Shown here: positions 33,621-46,431 of the stretch, piece after piece
Layout of the letters: every line of letters starts with the position of its first letter
Position numbering within the stretch: position 1 is the stretch's first letter
Source: Agrostemma githago
Lineage: Eukaryota > Streptophyta > Magnoliopsida > Caryophyllales > Caryophyllaceae
NCBI GenBank assembly: GCA_958450325.1
Contig: OY288246.1
Span: forward strand, 38,248,544 to 38,312,543
Length of the DNA: 64,000 nucleotides
Direction of reading: 5' to 3'
The notes under the pieces: generated by a model
Told to the model about the DNA's origin: nothing
Databases searched by the model: none
The model's input: only the letters and a program-made list of their open reading frames with translations
Program-made: the position numbers and the translations under genes

Positions 33621-36600
33621 TGTAACACCCCTGATTTTTATAAATTAAATTAAAATTATGTTCGTATTTTTATTTTTGCGATTTAACTCGTAATTCTTAA
33701 AATTATTATAAAACGCGTTTATCGTTCAATCGTTTCAAACTCCTAAAATTCTTTTATTTAGCTCGAAACTCATTTATTTTAAGTTTCGTCAAAATATTTA
33801 TTTTCTTTCCTCGAGAAATCAATTTAATTCACTTTATCGAAAATTTATTATTTATCGGGAAATACTATTTGGTCGTCTAATTATTTATTTCTATCAGCTT
33901 CATTTTCGTCTCGAGTACTTTATTTACTCATTTTAAGTGACGGTCTGATGATTTATTAATTTTATTTTATTAACTCATTTTGATTCGATTCGTGGGTCAG
34001 TCAACTTATCGTTACGGAATTCGTCTCATACCCGATTCATTTAATTATCCGTTTGTCTTACTCTCTTTTATTTGGTGAGCTGTATCATCCCCCCTTTACT
34101 GATTAATTCATTCACTCCCCCATACATTCCACCGCTTCACCTTTTTTTGTGTTGATATTCATTCTTTCCACCATTTCAGCCTCATTCATTCATTCATTCA
34201 TTTTCCCTTACACTTTCTCTAATACATTCCACCGTCTCAATTCATCATTCATTCCATTTTTCCTTCCTTATACATCCCACCGTTTCATCCTTGTTCAACC
34301 AGCCTTCTTCTTTTTTTCCCTTTTCGTGGCTGTTGTCCATTGTTTGCCTCTCCTTAAGCCTTCTTCGCTGCTGATGCTGATGCCTGCTGCTGCCTTTGCC
34401 CCGCTGCTGTTTCGTTTCCGGCTTCTGTTCTGATTCCTTCGCTGCTGTTATTTCTCGAGGTAGCGATCTATTCTCCTCCTCTTCTTTTCCTTGTTGTTAT
34501 TCGTTTTGTTCGCTGTTGTACGGTACTTCTTTTGACTTCCGTTCCTTCTTTCCTTCTTCCTCTTCGGTTTCCGTTCGTGGTCTGCTTGTTTTTCCGACTC
34601 GGTTTTGTTGTTGCTGCTGCGTTTTTCTGGTGCTGCTGCGTCTGTTTGCTGCTGTTCTGTTTTCGCCCTTCTCATTCTTCATCTTCTCCCTGTTTTCTCT
34701 CGTTTCGGTTTTCATATTGGGGTTGTTGTTATTACTCTTCGGTTCATTACTGCTGCTATGCGGCCTATGTTCGTTGTTTTGTGTTGAGTACGATGCTCTT
34801 CTTTTCTTCCTCTTCTTCTTCTTCGCTGGTGATCTCTGCTGTTGCGTTTTCTGCTGCTTTTCCGTACCTGTCTGCCTTTGTTTTTGCTCTTACTCGCTCG
34901 TCTCATCTAGTTTGCTGCCATCCTCTTCTCTTCTGTTTCTTTATCTACTGTTTTTTTCATATTCCGATGCTGCAGCTGCTGTTTCTTCTCCGTTATCTTC
35001 TTTTCTTATCTTCTATTTCGTCCTGTGCTGTGCTTCTACCGCTGTTGTGATGACCGTTTTGCTGTTGTTGTCACGTTTGGTGTTGTTGTTGTTGTTGTCT
35101 ACTTCTTTTCCTCTTCTCATTCTTCCCTATTTTTGCTGCTATTTGCTCTTCCTCTTTCCGCTGTTGCTGTGTTGTTCGGTGTCGATCTGTGATGTTCCGT
35201 TTGCTTCCATTGATGCGTTGTTCTTTTGTTTCTGCTGTACTGCTGTACTGCTGCCTATTCGTACGTAAGGTTTGACATTTCCTAAACGTTACGTTGCCTA
35301 GTCGACTCGATTAAGTTCAACATTCGGGTTTCCTTTTGACACATAACGTCCCTTCTTATCTTGTGTCGAATACTCTTGTTCCATGGTTGTTCCATTATTT
35401 TGAGTTGAGCATCGTTTTATCCCAATCCGTTTACGTCTGTTTTAGCTTTCCTCATTATTTGGGCTTTTCAGTTATACCCGAATCCGACCTTTATCTTTTT
35501 CTTTCGTTTTTGTCAAACACGATTATTTGGTGGAGCATGCTAAGAAGGCTACCGATTCTACAATGCAACTTGGAGCTTAAAGATGACATTTCTTCTAATT
35601 TGATGCTTGAATTGATCAAGAAGGGCGAGTTCGAGTTCGTTCGGGTATCGACTAAAGGTAACTTTAGGACGTTACTCGATTTTATATCGTATGTTTGAGT
35701 AGTAGTATGTAGTAAATATTTTAACTTCGGTTTTTCTAATTTTAGCTATTTATTATTGCTAATATTATAAATTTTTAAGTCGTATGCTTTACAAATATTT
35801 TACGGTTTTCGATATCGTTTTATAAATCGTTAGTAATTTCACTATTTACGATCGTTATAATATTTTGTTAATTATCGTGACACTCGTAACTAAATAATAA
35901 CGATTTCATATTTTCTTCATATTTCGTTAATTTATAATTTTAACTCAAAATTGTATTTTTATATTATAATCGAGATTTGTATACTTGTTTAATAAATTAA
36001 TTTTTGTTTTACGATTTATACTAATAAATGAGAAAATAGTCGATTTTGTTTTAAATACATTTTTTATTCGAGACTATTTTTCCCTAATAATTTCTCATTT
36101 GTTTACGATTTCTTATTTTTATTAAAATCCGTATTATTTATTAATAAAAGCTATTTATTAAGAATAATTTGAAACCTTTGTAAATCTCATAAAACGCGTT
36201 GACTCAATTAATTTTGATATCGTTTTTCTTAAAACACCTCTTTTCTAAAATTTATAGTTTAAATCGATTTCCTAATTATTTATAAAATATTATACATTGA
36301 CTTATTATATTTTATTTATATTTTGAGTAACGAATTTGGAAATATATTAAAGTTACGATAACAACGATAATAATAATAAAAGGTTCATTTCGTTAGAAAT
36401 GCTATTTTTAACACATTTCACTCATTTTAATAACTTACGTATTTTCTATAAGACTTTCTATTTTAAGTAAGTTTCTAAATTAGTAAGTTTCTATTTATAG
36501 AAAGTTTCCCCTTTTAATATAAAATGGTTATTCCTTTTATCCATATCATTTATATTGATTATAATTACTTTTGACTATCGATAATGGCTGTTTTGGGTTA

Positions 36601-37449
36601 TGGAATAAAGAGAAGTGTGGGGTTAGAGTAATATAGTCTGGGGTGTACGTTTTGCCATCAACTATAAAGCTGGTGTGTCTATGTTGAGACACATTGGTCG
36701 TTGAACTGAGCATGGTTTGTGCTCAGGAGTGTGTATATTTTGACCTTAAACTTAGATATCGCATCGTGTAAGTCGCCGTCGGGTTGAACTGGATTACGGT
36801 TGGTGTCCAGGAGGGGTGTACATTACTTAAGCCAGGACCTCGCTGCACGCAGTCCTGTTATAGTTGAGTTGCCTAGTTAGAGACTGGATTCTGTTATGAG
36901 TTAAGTCTACAGTTCTCGAAGCTAGTTTCCAGTATTATCCTAGTGAAAGTCTAGCCTTGTGCACACTGAACGAATTTCCATAATGCCATTTTTGAATTAT
37001 TATTATCGATTGAATTTTTGACTTGCAGGTTTGCAAATGTTTTAAGTTTCCTCCGAGAACTTATTTTATTATATCGTTTTTAATGTTTTCTCATTTTAAG
37101 TATTTTGATATAATAATACTATTATTTTTCCATATGATATAATATGGCTGGGAGAACGTCCGAGTTACTCCCCACTGACGTGGCTGTTATGTTTATAACA
37201 TGACAGGTATTTGCTGCTGGGTTTTCGGTGTGAGCTAGCGAGTAGCATGGATCCTACTCTTTCTTCATTCTTGTAATTTATGGATTTGTATAACCCATTT
37301 GAAGAATTTTCTTTTTAGCCCTTTTGTAAAAAGAGGCATTTGTATCGACTGACCTTTCTTTTAATAAGATATAGTTTGTCAGTGTGTTTTAATCCCAACT
37401 CTACAGTGTTTCCGCCACTGTATTGCGTTAGAATTTCTAGGGGATTACA
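33621..37449 (+). repeat. LARD array, LTR 3
   Basis: 3829 bp. Shares GATGTTCCG (near 35195) with LTR 4 but the T-for-G change (near 34952) with LTR 2. Confidence 0.93.
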
Positions 37450-40296
37450 GTTGGTATCAGAGCATTGTTGCTCTCGACGCTTACACCTGATTCTAGGAAA
37501 AATACCAGTAAATTATTTGAATTAAATAAATATTAGTGAGAGATGGGTAGAAACCAAAATAAGGACTTAACTGTTAGGTTTATATGTTCTTGTAACTCAA
37601 TGATTAGCATTGAATATTTGTTGCTTTTGTCTGGAAGAAGATGAATGTAGAAGAAGATGATAGGACGCTGCCCCAGATCGGGACAAGACCTGCTCAAAAC
37701 TCTCAACGCCTGCTGACTCGAGTGGACAACTTGGTGCTCCAAGAAAGATGCCGATAGTGACTTTTCAGCTCTGGTTTAGTTTGCTCAAGTTACGGGTTAG
37801 ATGATCAAGAGTAGATTCATGTTCCGTGATGTCGCAGTAGATCCAGATCGAGTGACCCAGGACTTTCATTCTCGTGCCTCTACAAGAAGATGAAGTAATC
37901 TATTTACTTTCCTCGTGAACCTTAGAGGTCCATACTTTCCCTTCTCGGTTTAGGTCTTTATCTTCTAGAATCATTGATTCTTTTCTTCATGCTTCTGCTT
38001 CTTATAATTCTTCTCTTACATATCCGCATCTTCATTCTTGTGATCAATCTTTGATTTATTCTTCTATTTTACCACCCTCCTCTTGAGATTCTTGGTTTGA
38101 CCGAATTCCGTCTCAGTGAACCCCGTGAAAAGTCATAGATGTTTGAGGCTTAGTAAAACCTTGTACATGGTTTGAGGATTGTGAGTTATACCCTGTTATC
38201 TACCTTAGTAAGCTTTTGAGGATCGATTTGAATGATAAAGTGTCGATTAATGGAATTAGGATGATACTTTAGACCCTGAACCTTGGGTTATAGGTTACTT
38301 TGATTATTTTGGAGTACTTAGAGTTGAATATACTTTGAAGTAGTAAGAGTACATCATATTTGATGGATACCTAGTACCTAACCTAGAACTGAACTAATAC
38401 AACTGATAATATTACTTTGGAGATTCTTATCTAATGCTTATTGGATGGATGCATCGCGAATATTTGGGATCATAGAGTATTGGTCAAAGTGTTAGCCTGA
38501 GTGTTGTGGTACCATTGAAGGTTTTCATTAATGTCGTTTGAAATTTTGGTTGACATAGATTACCCGTGTTTATTAAGGGTTAGATCGTTGATCGTTGTTT
38601 AAGGTTGTAACCTATGAACTTTGGAGTTGAGTGATCTAACTTGGAAAAATCATTATTGTCCTTGAAGAAGAGAACTATCATGCACAATCACAATTTGGAT
38701 TTATCACGTTGTTTTGAGGAATACTTAATGTCAATCATCTTAATGGATTTATAGTTCAGAACCTTAGACCAACGATATTGTGGTTTCCTTGAGTTGTTAA
38801 ATATTTTGTGGTTGCCTTATTGTAATCAAGCATTTGATGGGCTTCTCAGGAACCTAGGAACCTTAGTTGAACAACGTGTTTTGAGGATGTGAGTATCTGT
38901 TATTATATATTGAGGTTGAGTGTACCTTAGGTTGGTGTGCTTCTTAATCCCTATCTGTTTATGGTGTTAGGATTATGTTGGTGATCATTTTGAAGTTTTT
39001 GTGTCCGGACATTGTGAATTGGTGGATTTTATTTAGTGTTCCTTACTCGAGAAATTTGAAGTATACCTCGAGTTTAGACCTTATGAGCTTTGAATTTATG
39101 AGCCTTAGTGATTACAAGTTTGGGTATATTTTGATAACCGTCTAAATCATTTGTGGATTTTTACCGTACTAATTGAAATATTATATAAGTATGTAAGACT
39201 TAATTTTGGAGGCTATGGCAGTTGATGTTTTTGGAGGTTTTAGATTGAGTAGGACCACCCTGTACTGATATTGGACTTAGCGTTATTTGATGGGAATTAG
39301 GAACCCGTGTTTGTGGAAGTCGTGCTAGGAATCTCGAGATGATTAATTTCTTCCATAATCCTTGAGAGCTCTTTTTATTCTCAACTCCGTCTTTCTTTCT
39401 GCTCCTCTTGAATTCTGTTACGGTAACTCCTGCCAATCCCTTCAACCTTTGTCGATTTTGAAAGCTCTTATTTTTAATTTATTTATCCTTGTTCTATTTG
39501 CCCGTTAACTATTTTTCGAACTCCCTATTTTATTAAAAATTTGACTTGTTTAAAAAAAAAATGGACTATCGTAAAATTTTAACATTTTGAGTTATAAATT
39601 TCACAACTTGTATTTCGTTTTTGTTTTATTTTTGGTCCCGTTCAAAGGGCCTAAATAATTTATTTTAAAGTATTTCGAAATTGTTTAAAATTTTAATTTT
39701 GATTTTCAAGTGATCGAGATTTTATAAAAGCTTTCTTAATTGCAAATATTTTGATTTCTATGAGATTATTAGGTAAAATGACTTAAAAATTCCCGAAAAA
39801 CTTCGTATGTCTAAACTTTTGTTTTATTGTCATTAGACTTTAAATCCGTTATTGAAAATGTTTGTCGACGGGTTCGATTATTATTTACTAACTACAAAAC
39901 TGGATTTCTCCAATTTTTGTTTGGTCTTAAAAGCGTAATATTGTCGAATTTCTCAATCAAAACGTTGTATTGTTGCTTTGAAAATACTTGGGTACCCTTC
40001 CCCTTGAGTTCGCTTAGAAATATTGTTTATCGTCCTTATTTTATCAACTAATTTTAACTTACGATTTTATTAATTTAAATGATTTCGAACTTTGTGAATT
40101 GAGCCCAACTCTTCTTGATATAAATCTTGTCTTCGATTTAGATTTCATATAACGTTTGCGGTGTAAAATTTTAAAAATCGAGATTGTGATGCGAGTTAAG
40201 CATTCTCATTCTGTTTAAGTGATATACGTTGTTTTCCACTCTATTATTATGTTTTTGTTAGTTTCGAGGACGAAACTTCTTTTTAGTGGAGAAGAT
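37450..40296 (+). other. LARD array, internal region 3 (non-coding)
   Basis: Private changes include CTCTACAAG near 37880, ATTAAAAATTTG near 39535 and a G-to-A in the purine tract (AGTGGAGAAG). Confidence 0.9.
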
Positions 40297-43200
40297 TGTA
40301 ACACCCCTGATTTTTATAAATTAAATTAAAATTATGTTCGTATTTTTATTTTTGCGATTTAACTCGTAATTCTTAAAATTATTATAAAACGCGTTTATCG
40401 TTCAATCGTTTCAAACTCCTAAAATTCTTTTATTTAGCTCGAAACTCATTTATTTTAAGTTTCGTCAAAATATTTATTTTCTTTCCTCGAGAAATCAATT
40501 TAATTCACTTTATCGAAAATTTATTATTTATCGGGAAATACTATTTGGTCGTCTAATTATTTATTTCTATCAGCTTCATTTTCGTCTCGAGTACTTTATT
40601 TACTCATTTTAAGTGACGGTCTGATGATTTATTAATTTTATTTTATTAACTCATTTTGATTCGATTCGTGGGTCAGTCAACTTATCGTTACGGAATTCGT
40701 CTCATACCCGATTCATTTAATTATCCGTTTGTCTTACTCTCTTTTATTTGGTGAGCTGTATCATCCCCCCTTTACTGATTAATTCATTCACTCCCCCATA
40801 CATTCCACCGCTTCACCTTTTTTTGTGTTGATATTCATTCTTTCCACCATTTCAGCCTCATTCATTCATTCATTCATTTTCCCTTACACTTTCTCTAATA
40901 CATTCCACCGTCTCAATTCATCATTCATTCCATTTTTCCTTCCTTATACATCCCACCGTTTCATCCTTGTTCAACCAGCCTTCTTCTTTTTTTCCCTTTT
41001 CGTGGCTGTTGTCCATTGTTTGCCTCTCCTTAAGCCTTCTTCGCTGCTGATGCTGATGCCTGCTGCTGCCTTTGCCCCGCTGCTGTTTCGTTTCCGGCTT
41101 CTGTTCTGATTCCTTCGCTGCTGTTATTTCTCGAGGTAGCGATCTATTCTCCTCCTCTTCTTTTCCTTGTTGTTATTCGTTTTGTTCGCTGTTGTACGGT
41201 ACTTCTTTTGACTTCCGTTCCTTCTTTCCTTCTTCCTCTTCGGTTTCCGTTCGTGGTCTGCTTGTTTTTCCGACTCGGTTTTGTTGTTGCTGCTGCGTTT
41301 TTCTGGTGCTGCTGCGTCTGTTTGCTGCTGTTCTGTTTTCGCCCTTCTCATTCTTCATCTTCTCCCTGTTTTCTCTCGTTTCGGTTTTCATATTGGGGTT
41401 GTTGTTATTACTCTTCGGTTCATTACTGCTGCTATGCGGCCTATGTTCGTTGTTTTGTGTTGAGTACGATGCTCTTCTTTTCTTCCTCTTCTTCTTCTTC
41501 GCTGGTGATCTCTGCTGTTGCGTTTTCTGCTGCTTTTCCGTACCTGTCTGCCTTTGTTTTTGCTCTTACTCGCTCGTCTCATCTAGTTTGCTGCCATCCT
41601 CTTCTCTTCTGTTTCTTTATCTACTGTTGTTTTCATATTCCGATGCTGCAGCTGCTGTTTCTTCTCCGTTATCTTCTTTTCTTATCTTCTATTTCGTCCT
41701 GTGCTGTGCTTCTACCGCTGTTGTGATGACCGTTTTGCTGCTGTTGTCACGTTTGGTGTTGTTGTTGTTGTTGTCTACTTCTTTTCCTCTTCTCATTCTT
41801 CCCTATTTTTGCTGCTATTTGCTCTTCCTCTTTCCGCTGTTGCTGTGTTGTTCGGTGTCGATCTGTGATGTTCCGTTTGCTTCCATTGATGCGTTGTTCT
41901 TTTGTTTCTGCTGTACTGCTGTACTGCTGCCTATTCGTACGTAAGGTTTGACATTTCCTAAACGTTACGTTGCCTAGTCGACTCGATTAAGTTCAACATT
42001 CGGGTTTCCTTTTGACACATAACGTCCCTTCTTATCTTGTGTCGAATACTCTTGTTCCATGGTTGTTCCATTATTTTGAGTTGAGCATCGTTTTATCCCA
42101 ATCCGTTTACGTCTGTTTTAGCTTTCCTCATTATTTGGGCTTTTCAGTTATACCCGAATCCGACCTTTATCTTTTTCTTTCGTTTTTGTCAAACACGATT
42201 ATTTGGTGGAGCATGCTAAGAAGGCTACCGATTCTACAATGCAACTTGGAGCTTAAAGATGACATTTCTTCTAATTTGATGCTTGAATTGATCAAGAAGG
42301 GCGAGTTCGAGTTCGTTCGGGTATCGACTAAAGGTAACTTTAGGACGTTACTCGATTTTATATCGTATGTTTGAGTAGTAGTATGTAGTAAATATTTTAA
42401 CTTCGGTTTTTCTAATTTTAGCTATTTATTATTGCTAATATTATAAATTTTTAAGTCGTATGCTTTACAAATATTTTACGGTTTTCGATATCGTTTTATA
42501 AATCGTTAGTAATTTCACTATTTACGATCGTTATAATATTTTGTTAATTATCGTGACACTCGTAACTAAATAATAACGATTTCATATTTTCTTCATATTT
42601 CGTTAATTTATAATTTTAACTCAAAATTGTATTTTTATATTATAATCGAGATTTGTATACTTGTTTAATAAATTAATTTTTGTTTTACGATTTATACTAA
42701 TAAATGAGAAAATAGTCGATTTTGTTTTAAATACATTTTTTATTCGAGACTATTTTTCCCTAATAATTTCTCATTTGTTTACGATTTCTTATTTTTATTA
42801 AAATCCGTATTATTTATTAATAAAAGCTATTTATTAAGAATAATTTGAAACCTTTGTAAATCTCATAAAACGCGTTGACTCAATTAATTTTGATATCGTT
42901 TTTCTTAAAACACCTCTTTTCTAAAATTTATAGTTTAAATCGATTTCCTAATTATTTATAAAATATTATACATTGACTTATTATATTTTATTTATATTTT
43001 GAGTAACGAATTTGGAAATATATTAAAGTTACGATAACAACGATAATAATAATAAAAGGTTCATTTCGTTAGAAATGCTATTTTTAACACATTTCACTCA
43101 TTTTAATAACTTACGTATTTTCTATAAGACTTTCTATTTTAAGTAAGTTTCTAAATTAGTAAGTTTCTATTTATAGAAAGTTTCCCCTTTTAATATAAAA

Positions 43201-44125
43201 TGGTTATTCCTTTTATCCATATCATTTATATTGATTATAATTACTTTTGACTATCGATAATGGCTGTTTTGGGTTATGGAATAAAGAGAAGTGTGGGGTT
43301 AGAGTAATATAGTCTGGGGTGTACGTTTTGCCATCAACTATAAAGCTGGTGTGTCTATGTTGAGACACATTGGTCGTTGAACTGAGCATGGTTTGTGCTC
43401 AGGAGTGTGTATATTTTGACCTTAAACTTAGATATCGCATCGTGTAAGTCGCCGTCGGGTTGAACTGGATTACGGTTGGTGTCCAGGAGGGGTGTACATT
43501 ACTTAAGCCAGGACCTCGCTGCACGCAGTCCTGTTATAGTTGAGTTGCCTAGTTAGAGACTGGATTCTGTTATGAGTTAAGTCTACAGTTCTCGAAGCTA
43601 GTTTCCAGTATTATCCTAGTGAAAGTCTAGCCTTGTGCACACTGAACGAATTTCCATAATGCCATTTTTGAATTATTATTATCGATTGAATTTTTGACTT
43701 GCAGGTTTGCAAATGTTTTAAGTTTCCTCCGAGAACTTATTTTATTATATCGTTTTTAATGTTTTCTCATTTTAAGTATTTTGATATAATAATACTATTA
43801 TTTTTCCATATGATATAATATGGCTGGGAGAACGTCCGAGTTACTCCCCACTGACGTGGCTGTTATGTTTATAACATGACAAGTATTTGCTGCTGGGTTT
43901 TCGGTGTGAGCTAGCGAGTAGCATGGATCCTACTCTTTCTTCATTCTTGTAATTTATGGATTTGTATAACCCGTTTGAAGAATTTTCTTTTTAGCCCTTT
44001 TGTAAAAAGAGGTCTTTGTATCGACTGACCTTTCTTTTAATAAGATATAGTTTGTCAGTGTGTTTTAATCCCAACTCTACAGTGTTTCCGCCACTGTATT
44101 GCGTTAGAATTTCTAGGGGATTACA
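40297..44125 (+). repeat. LARD array, LTR 4 (terminal)
   Basis: 3829 bp, ending GGGGATTACA directly before the TSD CCAAG. It differs from LTR 1 at about six bases plus the CATT unit. Confidence 0.93.
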
Positions 44126-46431
44126 CCAAGCATGGACTCTATGAGTGGACGGTCATGCCATTTGGTCTCACCAACGCTCCAAGCACATTCGTGAGGCTAA
44201 TGAACGAAATACTCAAGGCCTATTTAGGTCGAATCATTGTGGTTTACTTGGATGATATTCTTGTTTATAGCAGGTCTTTAGAGGAGCATATGGAGCACTT
44301 AAGGCTACTATTCACAACACTTCGCAAGCAACAACTCTTTGGCAAGAAGGAGAAGTGTGCTTTCTTTGTGGAAAGTGTGGTGTTCCTTGGCTACGTAGTG
44401 TCCAAAGATGGAGTGTCCGTTGATCAAACCAAGGTGGACTCCATCCGTACTTGGCCAATCCCTTCCACCATTACAGAAGTAAGATCATTCCATGGTTTGG
44501 CTTCCTTTTACAGAAGGTTCATTAAGGACTTTAGTACTATCACAAGTCCTATCACCGAATGCTTGAAGAAAGGTGCGTTCGTTTGGTCCAAGGCTGCCCA
44601 AGAAGCTTTTGAAGCCATCAAGGAGAAGTTGTGTTCCGCTCCTATTCTAGCTCTTCCTGATTTCTCTCAACCATTTGAGGTTGAATGTGACGCTAGTGGA
44701 GTAGGAATTGGTGTTGTTCTCGTGCAAAATAGGCGTCCCATTGCCTACTTTTCAGAAAAACTCAATGGAGCAAGGCTGAACTATTGCACCTACGACAAGG
44801 AATTCTATGCCATAGTAAGAGCTCTTGATCATTGGAGTCATTATCTTCGTACTAACCACTTTATTCTCCATTCAGATCATGAGTCCCTAAAGTACATCAA
44901 TGGCCAACAAAAGCTAAGTCCAAGACATGCCAAGTGGGTGGAATTCTTGCAATCCTTCCATTTCTCTTCAAAGTACAAGGATGGTAAAAGTAACGTGGTG
45001 GCTGATGCATTATCCCGCCGCTACACTCTATTATCTACTTTGGATGTTAGATTGCTCGGATTTGAAACTCTAAAAGATTACTACAACAATGATGCTGATT
45101 TTGGTGAAACTTTCACCAAATGCAAGGAGGGAGCTTTTGATGAGTTTGTTTTGCAGGAAGGATTTCTTTTCAAAGGAAATCGACTTTGTGTACCCAAGCA
45201 TCCCATTAGAGAATTGCTGGTTAGGGAAGCTCATAGGGGAGGATTAGCGGGTCATTTTGGCATCACAAGAACCTTGGAGATCTTAAAAGAGCACTTCTTT
45301 TGGCCAAAGATGCAAGGGAGTGTTCAACATGTAGTAAGCAAGTGTGTGACTTGCCAATTTGCCAAAAGCTCTTTCAAACCAGGAGTCTACATGCCCTTAC
45401 CCACTCCTAATAGACCATGGGAAGATGTGTCCATGGACTTCATTGTGGCCTTGCCAAGAACAGCTAGGGGGAAGGATGCTATCATGGTGGTGGTAGATCG
45501 GTTTTCAAAAATGGCTCACTTCATTGCTTGTCACAAAACAGATGATGCTAGCAATGTAGCTGACTTGTACTTCAAAGAGGTGGTACGTCTCCATGGAGTA
45601 CCTAAGTCCATTGTTTCGGATCGTGATTCAAAGTTCCTTAGCTATTTTTGGAACACGTTATGGAGGAAGGTGGGAACCAAGCTCTTATTTAGCACTTCTC
45701 ATCATCCACAAACAGATGGACAAACCGAAGTTACCAATCGCACTTTGGGCACGTTGTTAAGGGGGCTTGTGAGCAAGACTCAAAAGGATTGGGATATCAA
45801 GCTTGCTCACGCTGAATTTGCTTACAATCGTTCCCCTACTTATGCTACCTCTCATTCTCCTTTTGAGGCCGTGTATGGAATCAATCCTTACATGCCCTTG
45901 GACCTGATTCCTCTACCCAAGGATGAGTTAGTCCACAAAGACGCGGAGTCAAAACTTAAAGCTATGATAAAACTCCACGAGCAAATTCGAGAAAGGATCA
46001 AAGAGGTAAATGAAGCATACAAAAGAAGATCCAACAAAAACAGGAAACCAAGACTTTTTCAAGAAGGTGACTTAGTTTGGGTTCACTTGAGAAAAGAGAG
46101 GTTTCCAAGCAAAAGGAAGAATAAGTTGATGCCACGAGCAGAAGGTCCATTCAAGATCATATCAAAGGTGAACGACAATGCTTACAAAGTGGAATTGCTG
46201 GATGATTATGGAGTTCATGCCACGTTCAATGTGGGAGATCTTTCTCCTTATCTTGATGATGATGACATTTCAGAATTGAGGACAATTCCTTTTCAAGGGG
46301 GAGCAGATGATCCGAATGAAGAAACAACTAAAGAACTAAATGAAGTCACACTAGCTCCTAATGGTCCTAGTCCAGCCACATTAGCACCTCCTACAAACCT
46401 AGTAGTGTGCCTTCTTCAATCAGTGAGCTAG
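44126..46431 (+). pseudogene. pol: pol C-terminal part: RT, RNase H, integrase, CRM-like (after interruption)
   Basis: Resumes RT at the second TSD copy (HGLYEWTVMPFGLTNAPSTF), with the YLDD active site (VVYLDDILVYS), then RNase H (PFEVECDASGVGIGVVL, YDKEFYAIVRAL, HSDHESLKYI, VVADALSRR). The integrase zinc finger is HFGITRTLEI with CVTCQFAK. The catalytic core has Asp in MDFIVALP, Asp in SIVSDRDSKF and Glu in QTEVTNRT. A C-terminal part follows (RAEGPFKIISKVNDNAYKVE, FNVGDLSPYLDDDD). The last 41 codons and the stop lie inside the 3' LTR, a known CRM trait. The body is intact; only the array separates it from its 5' part. Confidence 0.92.
46273..46307 (+). promoter_or_regulatory. CRM-like polypurine tract with AGGA-loop hairpin
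   Basis: Stem GAATTG/CAATTC, loop AGGA (46273-46288), eight bases, then GGGGGAGCAGA to the 3' LTR. The hairpin overlaps integrase codons. Confidence 0.75.

Larger units (their letters stand above)
20265..44125 (+). mobile_element. Tandem LARD array: four LTRs and three internal regions
   Basis: Structure LTR-int-LTR-int-LTR-int-LTR, flanked by the TSD CCAAG (20260-20264, 44126-44130). Each LTR is 3829 bp (the first has one extra CATT), runs TGTAACACCCC to GGGGATTACA, and is followed by PBS TGGTATCAGAGC. Each internal region is 2847 bp and ends with a purine tract before the next LTR. There is no gag or pol, so this is a large retrotransposon derivative (LARD). The iMet PBS, TGTAACACCC ends and TTTCGAGGACGAAA motif point to the Tekay/Del lineage (from memory). 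A single TSD pair means one insertion, expanded afterwards or inserted as a multimer. Confidence 0.93.

Noticed and set aside
20265..44125. Satellite array with 6.7-kb monomer
   Set aside because: LTR ends, PBS, PPT and a flanking TSD show alternating LTR and internal regions of a retrotransposon; it is a multimeric element, though satellite-like in behaviour.
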